Assembly: GCA_945906835.1 (NCBI GenBank)
Contig: CAMDRL010000034.1
Coordinates: 1 to 10,826, forward strand
DNA length: 10,826 nucleotides
Direction: 5' to 3'
DNA from: Rickettsia typhi
GTDB taxonomy: Bacteria > Pseudomonadota > Alphaproteobacteria > Rickettsiales > UBA1997
Of the stretch, positions 1 through 6,970 are shown piece by piece; the first letter of the stretch is position 1; the number at the start of each line of letters is the position of its first letter. Position numbers and translations under genes: made by a program. The notes below the pieces were generated by a model. The model did no database searches and was not told the DNA's origin. It was given only the letters and a program-made list of their open reading frames with translations.

Positions 1-2168
1 TATTCAGTAATAAAATCGGCAGGGAAATTTTGTTCAAACCATTCTTTATTTTCGAACGGATAATGAACTTGGGCGTAAGGCATTGAACCAGATTCGAACC
101 AACAATCAAGCACATCGGTAACGCGACGCATTTTCGATTTTCCAGTTGGATCGTTAGGGTTTAGGCGAGTTAATTCATCAATGAAAGGACGATGTAAATT
201 GTCAACTTTTACGCCAAAATCTTTGCTTATTTCTTCTAAAGATCCGTAAACATCAAGGCGTGGATATTGTGGATCATCAGATTTCCAAACAGGCACAGGG
301 CAGCCCCAGAAACGGTTGCGAGTAATTGACCAATCACGAGCGCCTTCCAGCCATTTGCCAAATTGTCCGTCTTTAATGTGGTTTGGAATCCAGTTAATTC
401 CTTGGTTTAGTTCAACCATGCGGTCTTTGAAATTGGTAACTTTTACATACCAAGAAGAAACGGCGCGGTAAATAAGTGGAGTGTCGGTACGCCAGCAATG
501 TGGGTAATTGTGGAGATATTGTTCGGTTTTTACCCAAGCGCCTGTGGCTTTTAGGTATTTTATGATGTCGTCGTTGGTGTCGAAAACTTGGCGACCTTTT
601 AGTGAGAAGACTTGACCCGATAAATCCTCCGTCTCAATCGCTGGCGCGATTGATCCACCTCCTTTTTCAAAGGAGGCTTCCGCGCTTTTGCCCTCTTTGA
701 AAAAGAGGGAGGGAGCCGCGTTAGCGGCGGAAGGGTGATTTAAATCAAAAATCTCTGAAGTGAATTTTCCACCTTCGTCAACGGGGCAGAGGGTTGGAAT
801 TCCGTTGGCTTTGCAAAGTAATTGGTCATCTTCACCAAATCCTGGTGCCATATGAACTATGCCTGTTCCTTCTTCAGTTGTGACGAAATCGCCGTGAAGA
901 ATTGTGAAGGCTTTTTTGTTGTTCTGAATTTTTTCGTGATTTGTTAAATAAGGGAAAAGTGGTCTGAATTTTAAACCTACTAAATCGGCGCCTTTTAAAC
1001 TAGATAACTTTATAAAAGTGTCGTCACCAAACAGGGAGAAGATTATTGGGAAGGTAATTGGAAATGGTTGGGAAACTCTATTTTTAGCAACTGTACTTTT
1101 TGCCAAAATATAAACTTCGTTATTAGAATTTTTATAAGCATCATACTCAATATCTTTCCCAACCGCCAATCCTAAATTTGAAGGAAGTGTCCAAGGAGTT
1201 GTTGTCCAAGCTACTAAAGAAATAGTAGGCTGCAGGACGGGGTTTGTAACCCCGTCCTTTTGTTCATGTCCATTTAGTGAACATGGGGAAGGGGTTACAA
1301 ACCCCTTCCCGCTCTTATCTTCAGACTTACCAATTTCAATCTTTCTATCTTCAACAAAATTTTCCTTCTCAATAAGATCAAAAACTTTTTTAGCACTTTC
1401 TTCAGTCAACTCGAACTTAACCGTAACCGCCTTACTAGCCTTCTGGCGATAAGAATTATCCATCCTAGTCTCAAAATTCGAAAGCGGCGTTTGACAAGCC
1501 CAAGAATAAGGCACAACTCTAAAATCTTCATAAAGCAAACCTTTCTCATGCAATTGCTTAAATGCCCAAATCACCGACTCCATGTAATTAACATCCATAG
1601 TTTTGTAACTATTTTGAAAATCTACAAACCTACCTTGGCGCGTAACATAATTCTCCCAATCATCAGAATATTTCATCACCGAAGCTCTACAAGCATCATT
1701 AAACTTACCAATTCCATATTCCTGAATGGCAATTTGCCCAGAAATATTTCTGCCTTCTTTGGCAGTTAATTCTTTTTCAGTTTCCATTTCAACAGGCAAA
1801 CCATGGGTATCCCAACCAAAACGGCGTTCAACTTTTTTACCTTTCATGGTTTGATAACGGGCGAAAATATCTTTGATGAAGCCAGTTAATAAATGTCCGT
1901 AATGTGGTAAGCCATTAGCAAATGGTGGGCCGTCGTAAAAGACGAATTCTGATTTTTCATTTTTAAAATCATCTTTATGGCGACAAGAAGTGTGATCTTT
2001 CAAAGCACAAGGTTCTTTCACAGGAGAGACATTATCTTCGCCTTCTTCGTTAAAATTTCTTATCTCAACCGATTTTTTAAAAATCTGTTCATCTCGCCAA
2101 AATTTTAAAATATTTTCTTCAAGCGCAGCAAAATCAAGGTTCTGATTAGGTTCTGGGTATTTTTTCAT
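1..2168 (-). CDS. ileS: Isoleucyl-tRNA synthetase, N-terminal part (runs off the left window edge)
   Basis: Class I aminoacyl-tRNA synthetase that charges tRNA-Ile in the cytoplasm. Reading from ATG at 2168 down to position 1 gives 722 open codons; the C-terminal part, including the KMSKS loop, lies outside the window. The HIGH-type ATP-binding motif is HYGH at residues 89-92, preceded by DGPPFANGLP. The form with F and LPHY is that of the eukaryote-like type 2 IleRS found in Rickettsia and Chlamydia; that group is generally mupirocin-resistant, which is inference here. The editing (CP1) domain shows WTTTPWTLPSN shortly after residue 315 and GTGIVHMAPGFGEDD further on; WFESGS appears near the end. 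Three stretches exceed the usual family sequence: residues about 36-72, 286-313 and 478-515. The last two are palindromic DNA insertions read in frame. The gene is divergent from hom, and no clear Shine-Dalgarno sequence precedes the start. Confidence 0.95.
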   Translation of the reverse strand, partial: MKKYPEPNQNLDFAALEENILKFWRDEQIFKKSVEIRNFNEEGEDNVSPVKEPCALKDHTSCRHKDDFKNEKSEFVFYDGPPFANGLPHYGHLLTGFIKDIFARYQTMKGKKVERRFGWDTHGLPVEMETEKELTAKEGRNISGQIAIQEYGIGKFNDACRASVMKYSDDWENYVTRQGRFVDFQNSYKTMDVNYMESVIWAFKQLHEKGLLYEDFRVVPYSWACQTPLSNFETRMDNSYRQKASKAVTVKFELTEESAKKVFDLIEKENFVEDRKIEIGKSEDKSGKGFVTPSPCSLNGHEQKDGVTNPVLQPTISLVAWTTTPWTLPSNLGLAVGKDIEYDAYKNSNNEVYILAKSTVAKNRVSQPFPITFPIIFSLFGDDTFIKLSSLKGADLVGLKFRPLFPYLTNHEKIQNNKKAFTILHGDFVTTEEGTGIVHMAPGFGEDDQLLCKANGIPTLCPVDEGGKFTSEIFDLNHPSAANAAPSLFFKEGKSAEASFEKGGGSIAPAIETEDLSGQVFSLKGRQVFDTNDDIIKYLKATGAWVKTEQYLHNYPHCWRTDTPLIYRAVSSWYVKVTNFKDRMVELNQGINWIPNHIKDGQFGKWLEGARDWSITRNRFWGCPVPVWKSDDPQYPRLDVYGSLEEISKDFGVKVDNLHRPFIDELTRLNPNDPTGKSKMRRVTDVLDCWFESGSMPYAQVHYPFENKEWFEQNFPADFITE
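621..742. repeat. Palindromic element inserted in frame in ileS (editing domain)
   Basis: The ends are the inverted 6-mers TAAATC (621-626) and GATTTA (737-742). Inside are four hairpins in a row: AATCGC/GCGATT (636-651), CCTCCTTT/AAAGGAGG (658-676, loop TTC), CCCTCTTT/AAAGAGGG (691-709, loop GAA) and GCCGC/GCGGC (715-728). The element encodes about 38 residues (478-515 of IleRS), rich in Ala, Ser, Gly and Glu and unlike the flanking enzyme. The flanks DEGGKFTSEIFDL and SGQVF join normally for the family when it is removed. No stop codon is introduced. Confidence 0.85.
1234..1310. repeat. Palindromic element inserted in frame in ileS (before WTTTPWT)
   Basis: There are two perfect 11-bp hairpins with 3-base loops: AGGACGGGGTT/AACCCCGTCCT (1234-1258, loop TGT) and GGGAAGGGGTT/AACCCCTTCCC (1286-1310, loop ACA). 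The core of the first, GGGGTTTGTAACCCC, is the reverse complement of the core of the second, so the whole unit is a nested inverted repeat around a central TGTTCA/TGAACA pair (1261-1283). It is locally G/C-rich in an AT-rich gene and encodes about 28 residues (286-313) with no stop codon. Confidence 0.85.
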
Positions 2169-2198
2169 TTTTAGTTTGTGAATTTATTTCGACTTTTG

Positions 2199-2257
2199 TG
2201 TCATCCTTAAGCGAAGCGAAGGATCTAATGAGATGTTTTGCTAAGCTCAACATGACA
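2199..2257. repeat. 59-base imperfect palindrome between ileS and hom
   Basis: It begins TGTCAT and ends ATGACA. The arms pair imperfectly around a central ATCT AATG AGAT (2223-2234), with AAGCGAAGCGAAGG on one side and TTTTGCTAAGCTC on the other. It resembles the dispersed TGTCATCC...GCGAAGCGAAGGATCT type of repeat that I recall from many bacterial genomes. It lies 31 bases upstream of the ileS start and 138 upstream of hom, so it could affect either leader. No convincing promoter stands out in the rest of the gap. Confidence 0.7.
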
Positions 2258-2394
2258 GCGTTATTTTAAAATCTATTTGATAAGCAGCAAGATAACAAAC
2301 AACTTGAATTTAGGTCAATTAAAAATTAAAACTATCGCATCTATTCTTGGAAGCGCAAAAATGGCGTACCTGCAAATAAACTCACAAAATAAAA

Positions 2395-3669
2395 ATGAAA
2401 AAAATTAAAATCGGTCTTGCTGGACTTGGTACTGTAGGCAAAGGTGTTTATGAAATTCTTAAAAAAGACGCAGCATTAATTTCTCAAAGAACTAAAAGTC
2501 AACTTGAAATTGTAGCGGTTTCGGCTCGTAGCAAAAAAGACTTTGTTGATGCAAATGTAAAATTTTATGAAAATGCTTTAGAATTAGCTGCTGACGCTGA
2601 AATTGATGTAATTGTTGAAGTTATTGGTGGCAATGATTTAGCTAAAAATCTTTGTGAAGCAGCTTTAAAAAATGGCAAAAAATATGTTACAGCAAATAAA
2701 GCTTTATTAGCAGAATTCGGTTTTGAGTTAGCTGAGTTAGCGGAAAAAAATAATACTCATTTTGCTTTTGAAGCTTCAGTTGCTGGTTCAATTCCTGTTA
2801 TTAAAGGTTTTAAAGAAGGTTTGGCAGCAAATGAAATTGAAGAGTTTTATGCAATTCTAAACGGCACTTGTAATTTCATTTTAACAAAAATGCAGCAAGA
2901 GAACCTTGATTTCTCGGTTGCTCTTAAACAAGCACAAGATCTTGGATATGCTGAATCTGATCCAACTTTTGATATTAAAGGCATTGATACTGCTCACAAA
3001 TTAGCTCTTTTAGCGGCAATTGCTGATGGCGCAAAACCAGCCTTTTCAAAGCTTTCAATTGAAGGTGTTGATGAAGTTTCAATTGAAGATATTAACTTAG
3101 CTAACGAACTTGGTTACAAAATTAAAATTTTAGCAATTTACAAAAAACTTGCCAACTCTTCTCAACAAGCGGTTTATCCAGCTTTAATTAGCAAGGCAGA
3201 AAAAATTGCTCAAGTGGATGATTCTTTTAATGCAATTTTAACCAAAGCTTCAAATGCTGGTTGGAATTTTATGGTAGGAAGGGGCGCTGGAGGCTTTCCA
3301 ACTGCTTCGGCAATTGTGGCTGATTTAATTGATATTTCCAGTGATCGTTATTCCTGCGAATTTGGCGTAAAAACTTCTGATTTAAAAACTACCAATATTG
3401 ATAAAATTTCAAATAGGGTGGGTGGCTATTTCTTGAAATTATTGATTAATAAAGATTTGGCGCAAAAAACCAATTTAGCTGAAGTTATTTTTGGTGACAA
3501 AATTAAAATCAAAAATTCTATTTTTATTGATAAAGAAGAAGAGATTTTATGTGGATTTATAACTGAAAAACACAAAGAACAAGATGTGCTTGATGTATTG
3601 AAATTATTGGATTCAAATTTAGTTAAATCATCTAAGTTTTTGCGTGTTGAAGAGATTGTTGGGTTTTAG
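2395..3669 (+). CDS. hom: Homoserine dehydrogenase
   Basis: Cytoplasmic NAD(P)-dependent enzyme that reduces aspartate semialdehyde to homoserine, the branch step towards threonine and methionine. The 424-residue length fits the single-function bacterial form. The N-terminal Rossmann fold has GLGTVG (G10, G12, G15). VTANKALLA is at residues 98-106 (K102), and the substrate domain has NGTCNFILTKM. The family signature lies in residues 183-202: E187, D193, D198 and K202 keep the spacing of yeast E208, D214, D219 and K223, so the catalytic lysine and its partners are intact. The C-terminal region from about residue 340 fits a regulatory ACT domain. The ATG at 2395 is immediately followed by the fold's first strand; there is no recognisable ribosome-binding site. 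It is followed by glyS after 130 bases that contain a palindromic repeat. No other threonine or methionine gene is in the window. Confidence 0.95.
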   Translation: MKKIKIGLAGLGTVGKGVYEILKKDAALISQRTKSQLEIVAVSARSKKDFVDANVKFYENALELAADAEIDVIVEVIGGNDLAKNLCEAALKNGKKYVTANKALLAEFGFELAELAEKNNTHFAFEASVAGSIPVIKGFKEGLAANEIEEFYAILNGTCNFILTKMQQENLDFSVALKQAQDLGYAESDPTFDIKGIDTAHKLALLAAIADGAKPAFSKLSIEGVDEVSIEDINLANELGYKIKILAIYKKLANSSQQAVYPALISKAEKIAQVDDSFNAILTKASNAGWNFMVGRGAGGFPTASAIVADLIDISSDRYSCEFGVKTSDLKTTNIDKISNRVGGYFLKLLINKDLAQKTNLAEVIFGDKIKIKNSIFIDKEEEILCGFITEKHKEQDVLDVLKLLDSNLVKSSKFLRVEEIVGF

Positions 3670-3677
3670 TTATAGAT

Positions 3678-3761
3678 CGTCATTGCGGAGCTAGAATTTC
3701 TTAGAATTGTGTAACAATTCTTAGAAATTCTTCATCCGCAATGAAAGAGTAAAAAATGACG
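3678..3761. repeat. 84-base palindromic element between hom and glyS
   Basis: The outer ends are CGTCATT (3678-3684) and AATGACG (3755-3761). A perfect 10-bp pair, TCATTGCGGA/TCCGCAATGA (3680-3689, 3735-3744), encloses an inner 16-bp stem with one mismatch (3694-3709 with 3715-3730, loop TGTAA). The CGTCATTGCG start recalls abundant rickettsial intergenic palindromes. The inner stem with a 5-base loop could fold in the hom transcript, but no T-run follows directly, so I do not call it a terminator. Confidence 0.8.
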
Positions 3762-3799
3762 GACTTAAAGGATGAATATTTAAAAGTTAAAATAAAAAA

Positions 3800-5968
3800 A
3801 TGACAACTTTCCTATTAGAAATTCTAAGCGAAGAAATTCCTGCTAAAATGCAAAAAGTGGCAGCGGAAAATTTTACTAAAATTGCTTCTGAAATTTTCTC
3901 TAAAAACAATTTAGTTTTTGAAAATTCACAAATTAAAACTTTTGTAACACCGCGTCGCTTGGTTTTAGAGCTTAATAATTTAAAATTAGCTCAAGAAATT
4001 CCTGCTACAAAAAAAATTGGTCCAAAAATTACTGCTGATAAAAAAGCTATTGCGGGATTTTTAAAATCAGTTGGATTGAAAGATGAATCTGAATTGGAAA
4101 CTGTTGAAAATAACGGCGCAACTTGCTATTTATTTACTAGCAAATGTTTAGAAATAAAAACCTCTGAAATAATCAAAAACTCATTACCACAAATTTTGCA
4201 AAAGATGACAGCTTCTTGGCCAAAGCTTATGCGCTGGGATGTTGATGGGTCTGCTGAACAGCCAAAATGGATTAGACCAATTAGAAATATTCTTTGTTTA
4301 TTTGGATTGGAAGTTATTGATGTGGAATTTGCTGGTTTAAAATCGAATAATTTAACTTTTGGACACTACGCCTACAATGATCACAAAGCTTTAAAAATTG
4401 AGGATTCAAAAGATTATAAAAATATTCTACAAGATAATTTTGTTATCTTAAATCAAAGCGAAAGAAAGCAAAAAATTATTCAGCAAATTCTTTCAATTAC
4501 ATTTAAAAATGATCTTGAAACCATTGATGAGGAAGGTTCGGCTTTATTTGATGAAGTTGCAGGTTTATGTGAATTCCCAACTGCGATGTTGGGCAAGATT
4601 TCAGAAAAATTCATGTATTTGCCAGATGAAATTTTGATTCTAACTCTAAAGTTAAATCAAAGATACTTTTGCCTAAGAGATAAAAATGGTATTTTAGTTT
4701 CTAAATTCATTTTCATTTCTAATGCAATTCTAAATGAATCCAATCAAGGAAAAATTATTTCTGACAATGAAAAATTACTTAATGCACGCCTAAGCGATGC
4801 GCAATTTTTTGTTGAAGAAGATCTTAAAATTCCTTTGATTTCAAGGCTTGAAAATCTTAAGCAAGTTGTATTTCATCAAAAATTAGGTTCGGTTTATGAC
4901 AAAACTTTGCGTTTAAAAATATTAGCAAAATTTTTATCCATTTTTATTCCTCATTCTAATTTATCTTTAGTTGAAAGGGCAGTTGATTTATCCAAGAGTG
5001 ATTTAGTAACAAAGGCAGTTGCTGAACTTCCAGAATTGCAAGGAAAAATCGGCAGTTTTTATGCTAACAAGCAAGGTGAAAATTCTAAAATTTCATCAGC
5101 AATTTATGAACATTACTTACCTTTGGGTCCAAATTCAGAATTGCCAAAAACCTCACTTGGAATTACGCTTTCAATTGCTGATAAAATTGATTCAATAGTT
5201 GGGTTTTTCTTAGCTGATGAAAAGCCTACCAGTTCAAAAGATCCTTTTGCTTTAAGACGAGCCGCTCTTGGAATTATTAGAATTGGCTTTCAATATAATA
5301 TTGCTTTTCCAATTAGAAACTTAGTTCAAAAATCGTTAAATGCTTACCCAATTCATCTTGTAAAAGAGTTGCTTGATAAAAAAACTTCCAAACTTTTTGA
5401 TGCTAAAAAAGAGCTAGAAGAAGAAGTGGTTAAATTTTTTGTTGAGAGATTAAAATCTCATTTAAAAGAAACTGAAATGGTGAAGCCAGATATTATTAAT
5501 GCGGTAATTGATGAATATTTGGCGAATTTAGAAATTCATAAAAATTGTGATATTTTGTATTTAGCAAAAAAAATAAAATTCCTAGATTCATTTATTAAAA
5601 ATCCAAAAAATCACAATATTATTGAGCTTTACAAAAGGTCGGCAAATATTTTAGCAATTGAAGAAAAGAAAGATGGTAAAAAGTTTTCTGGAAAGCCATC
5701 TTTATTGTCTTTAAAAACTAAATATGAAATTGTGCTTTATCGCAGAATTAAGCAAATTCGTTCAGAATTTAAAAAGTTAATTATTAAAGGTGAATTTGAA
5801 GCTGCTTTTAAATTGCTAAATGTTTTAGAAGGTCCTTTGTCTCATTTCTTCGACCATATCATAGTTAATGATAAAGACAAAAATGTCAGAGAGAATCGCC
5901 TGCAAATTTTATCAAAAATTAGAGCTCTTTTTGATCAAGTTACTGATCTTTCTAAGATAGAAATCTAA
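3800..5968 (+). CDS. glyS: Glycyl-tRNA synthetase beta subunit
   Basis: Beta chain of the tetrameric (alpha2-beta2) bacterial glycyl-tRNA synthetase; it carries the tRNA-binding part, while the alpha chain (GlyQ) carries the catalytic site. The 722-residue length is close to the usual 690-700 or slightly above. The N-terminus LLEILSEEIPAKMQ is the standard family start and supports ATG 3800. RRLVLEL, PKLMRWD, PIRNILCLF and KLNQRYFCL follow in the expected order, then the HD-like region with KIDSIVGFFLADEKPTSSKDPFALRRAALGI (broken here only by family variation). The C-terminal anticodon-binding end reads FFDHIIVNDKD and then NRLQILSKIRALFDQV. glyQ is not in this window, although the two genes are commonly adjacent; hom takes the upstream place. 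The frame is intact and no clear ribosome-binding site is seen. Confidence 0.96.
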   Translation: MTTFLLEILSEEIPAKMQKVAAENFTKIASEIFSKNNLVFENSQIKTFVTPRRLVLELNNLKLAQEIPATKKIGPKITADKKAIAGFLKSVGLKDESELETVENNGATCYLFTSKCLEIKTSEIIKNSLPQILQKMTASWPKLMRWDVDGSAEQPKWIRPIRNILCLFGLEVIDVEFAGLKSNNLTFGHYAYNDHKALKIEDSKDYKNILQDNFVILNQSERKQKIIQQILSITFKNDLETIDEEGSALFDEVAGLCEFPTAMLGKISEKFMYLPDEILILTLKLNQRYFCLRDKNGILVSKFIFISNAILNESNQGKIISDNEKLLNARLSDAQFFVEEDLKIPLISRLENLKQVVFHQKLGSVYDKTLRLKILAKFLSIFIPHSNLSLVERAVDLSKSDLVTKAVAELPELQGKIGSFYANKQGENSKISSAIYEHYLPLGPNSELPKTSLGITLSIADKIDSIVGFFLADEKPTSSKDPFALRRAALGIIRIGFQYNIAFPIRNLVQKSLNAYPIHLVKELLDKKTSKLFDAKKELEEEVVKFFVERLKSHLKETEMVKPDIINAVIDEYLANLEIHKNCDILYLAKKIKFLDSFIKNPKNHNIIELYKRSANILAIEEKKDGKKFSGKPSLLSLKTKYEIVLYRRIKQIRSEFKKLIIKGEFEAAFKLLNVLEGPLSHFFDHIIVNDKDKNVRENRLQILSKIRALFDQVTDLSKIEI

Positions 5969-6028
5969 TTTGCTGTTTTAATTAAAGATCATGGAAATCG
6001 TTACGCGAAGGCTAAGTTCTTATCTTGT

Positions 6029-6045
6029 CACCATGTTTTATGGTG
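6029..6045. other. Short hairpin downstream of glyS
   Basis: CACCAT (6029-6034) pairs with ATGGTG (6040-6045) across the loop GTTTT. It lies 60 bases after the glyS stop, inside a stretch that looks like a worn palindrome (ATCAT near 5988, ATGAT near 6052). There is no T-run directly behind it, so a terminator role is unproven. Confidence 0.35.
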
Positions 6046-6086
6046 GTGTCTATGATTTTGAGTTAAGAAAAAATACTTAAAAATCA

Positions 6087-6878
6087 ACGCTCCTCAAAGA
6101 AGTCTACAATCAGGAATTTCTAAAAAATCTCTCAGAAGCAATTTTTGAAATTGACAAAATTTTGATGTAAAAAATTTTCTAAAAATTTCTCAAGAAAAAA
6201 CTGGTATGATTTAGCTTTAAAGCAAAGAATGCGTGCAAAGATCATCCACAAGTTATACCAATTCCCATCTTTAATTAACTTTTTAGGCGAAATATTTTTG
6301 AGGATAAAATTTAGAAGAAAAGCCGCATGTACATAGATGTACATAAGGTTTTTATTCTAAATTTTAGACCAAAAAGATAAAGCATAAAAAGTTAATTAAA
6401 GATGGGAATTGGTATTATTCTCAATTTAATGAAGAATTGGCAAAATGATGTTGACCCGAAACTTATCAAACATGCTTTAAGAACTTTGTTGAAATCAGGA
6501 AATAAAGAGGCTTTAGAGATAATTGGTGTAAAAACTGACCTAAAAATTACTAAAAACTTTTTGATTAAAAACTTTGATTTAAAAAAAACTAAAATTAAAA
6601 TCGTTGGAATTCTTGAATTTGATTTTGCCTTACAAAATCACTCTTCAGCATAAAATATTAGATTAGAATATGTCGTTTATTTTTTAAGAAAAAATGATGG
6701 CTATTCAAAAAAAAATTTCCAAGTTACAAGCAAAAATTTTCCTCAAGATGTGTTTCAGTTTAACAAAAAACACTCTTTTAAAAACCTGACAACCAGAAAT
6801 CATTATTGCGGTAAGTATTTGATTTCTTTGATTTTGAATGGTTTTGAGGTTGATAAAAAAAGTTTTGAGTTAATGTAG
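6087..6878 (+). pseudogene. Broken AlkC-like DNA alkylation repair gene
   Basis: Remnant of a HEAT-repeat DNA alkylation repair protein (DNA_alkylation family; AlkC-like because of its C-terminal domain), which in intact form removes alkylated bases. N-terminal pieces lie in three frames: LLKEVYNQEFLKNLSEAIFE (6090-6149), VKNFLKISQEK (6167-6199) and WYDLALKQRMRAKIIHKL (6202-6255). The last matches the family's ELKQRMRHI motif. A MITE (6255-6415) follows. The C-terminal part resumes with KNWQNDVDPKLIKHALRTLL and GNKEALEIIG, like the family's IKHALRTLLKKGNKEALELLG. A TAA at 6651-6653 interrupts it; beyond this the same frame continues with RLEYVVYFLRKN, KKHSFKNLTTRNHY and a stop at 6876-6878, typical of the Ig-like tail of AlkC. 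Roughly the middle half of the usual HEAT domain is missing. The upstream start codon is lost. It should not make a working enzyme. An 83-codon ORF (6402-6653) is part of it, not a separate gene. Confidence 0.8.
6255..6415. mobile_element. MITE-like element with 31-bp terminal inverted repeats
   Basis: The first 31 bases (6255-6285) are the exact reverse complement of the last 31 (6385-6415). The inner halves also match imperfectly (the GATAAAATTTAGAAGAAAA side at 6303-6321 against TTTTTATTCTAAATTTTAGA at 6349-6368). The centre is ATGTACAT AG ATGTACAT (6327-6344). The element is non-coding and has no room for a transposase, so it would need one supplied elsewhere. Reading the ends as CCAATTCCC...GGGAATTGG flanked by TA on both sides (6256-6257, 6413-6414) would fit a TA target as used by IS630/Tc1-type elements; this assignment is inference. 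It interrupts the AlkC-like remnant. Confidence 0.8.
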
Positions 6879-6921
6879 TAGGATTTAATTATTGTGAGAT
6901 ATTCATAATTAGAAATTTTAC

Positions 6922-6970
6922 TTTTGACGAGATGGGTCCCATAACAAGTGCGGGGTCCATCTCGTCAAAA
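6922..6970. repeat. 49-base palindromic element upstream of ppdK
   Basis: A perfect 14-bp inverted pair, TTTTGACGAGATGG (6922-6935) and CCATCTCGTCAAAA (6957-6970), encloses a G/C-rich 21-base middle that includes CCC (6938-6940) and GGG (6952-6954 or 6953-6955). It lies 47 bases before the ppdK start, so it may be in the ppdK leader. With four T's in the left arm and four A's in the right but no T-tract after either end, it is not a standard terminator in either direction. Confidence 0.7.

Noticed and set aside
621..1310. Frameshifted or pseudogene ileS because of the two repeats
   Set aside because: Codon-by-codon reading from 2168 to the window edge shows no stop, and family motifs resume in the same frame after each element.
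1491..1769. Plus-strand ORF of 92 codons
   Set aside because: It is the antisense shadow of ileS, which has clear IleRS motifs in this interval.
2361..2408. 15-codon leader peptide in front of hom (attenuator)
   Set aside because: It lacks runs of Thr, Ile or Met codons, overlaps the hom start out of frame, and no terminator/antiterminator pair is visible.
6132..6344. Minus-strand ORF of 70 codons
   Set aside because: It crosses the AlkC-like remnant and half of the MITE, is A/T-driven and has no recognisable motif.
6327..6344. Tandem ATGTACAT as an operator site
   Set aside because: It is the exact centre of the 161-base inverted repeat and is better explained as the middle of the MITE.
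621..6970. CRISPR-like repeat array
   Set aside because: The repeats are different palindromes at irregular distances, with no direct repeat-spacer pattern.
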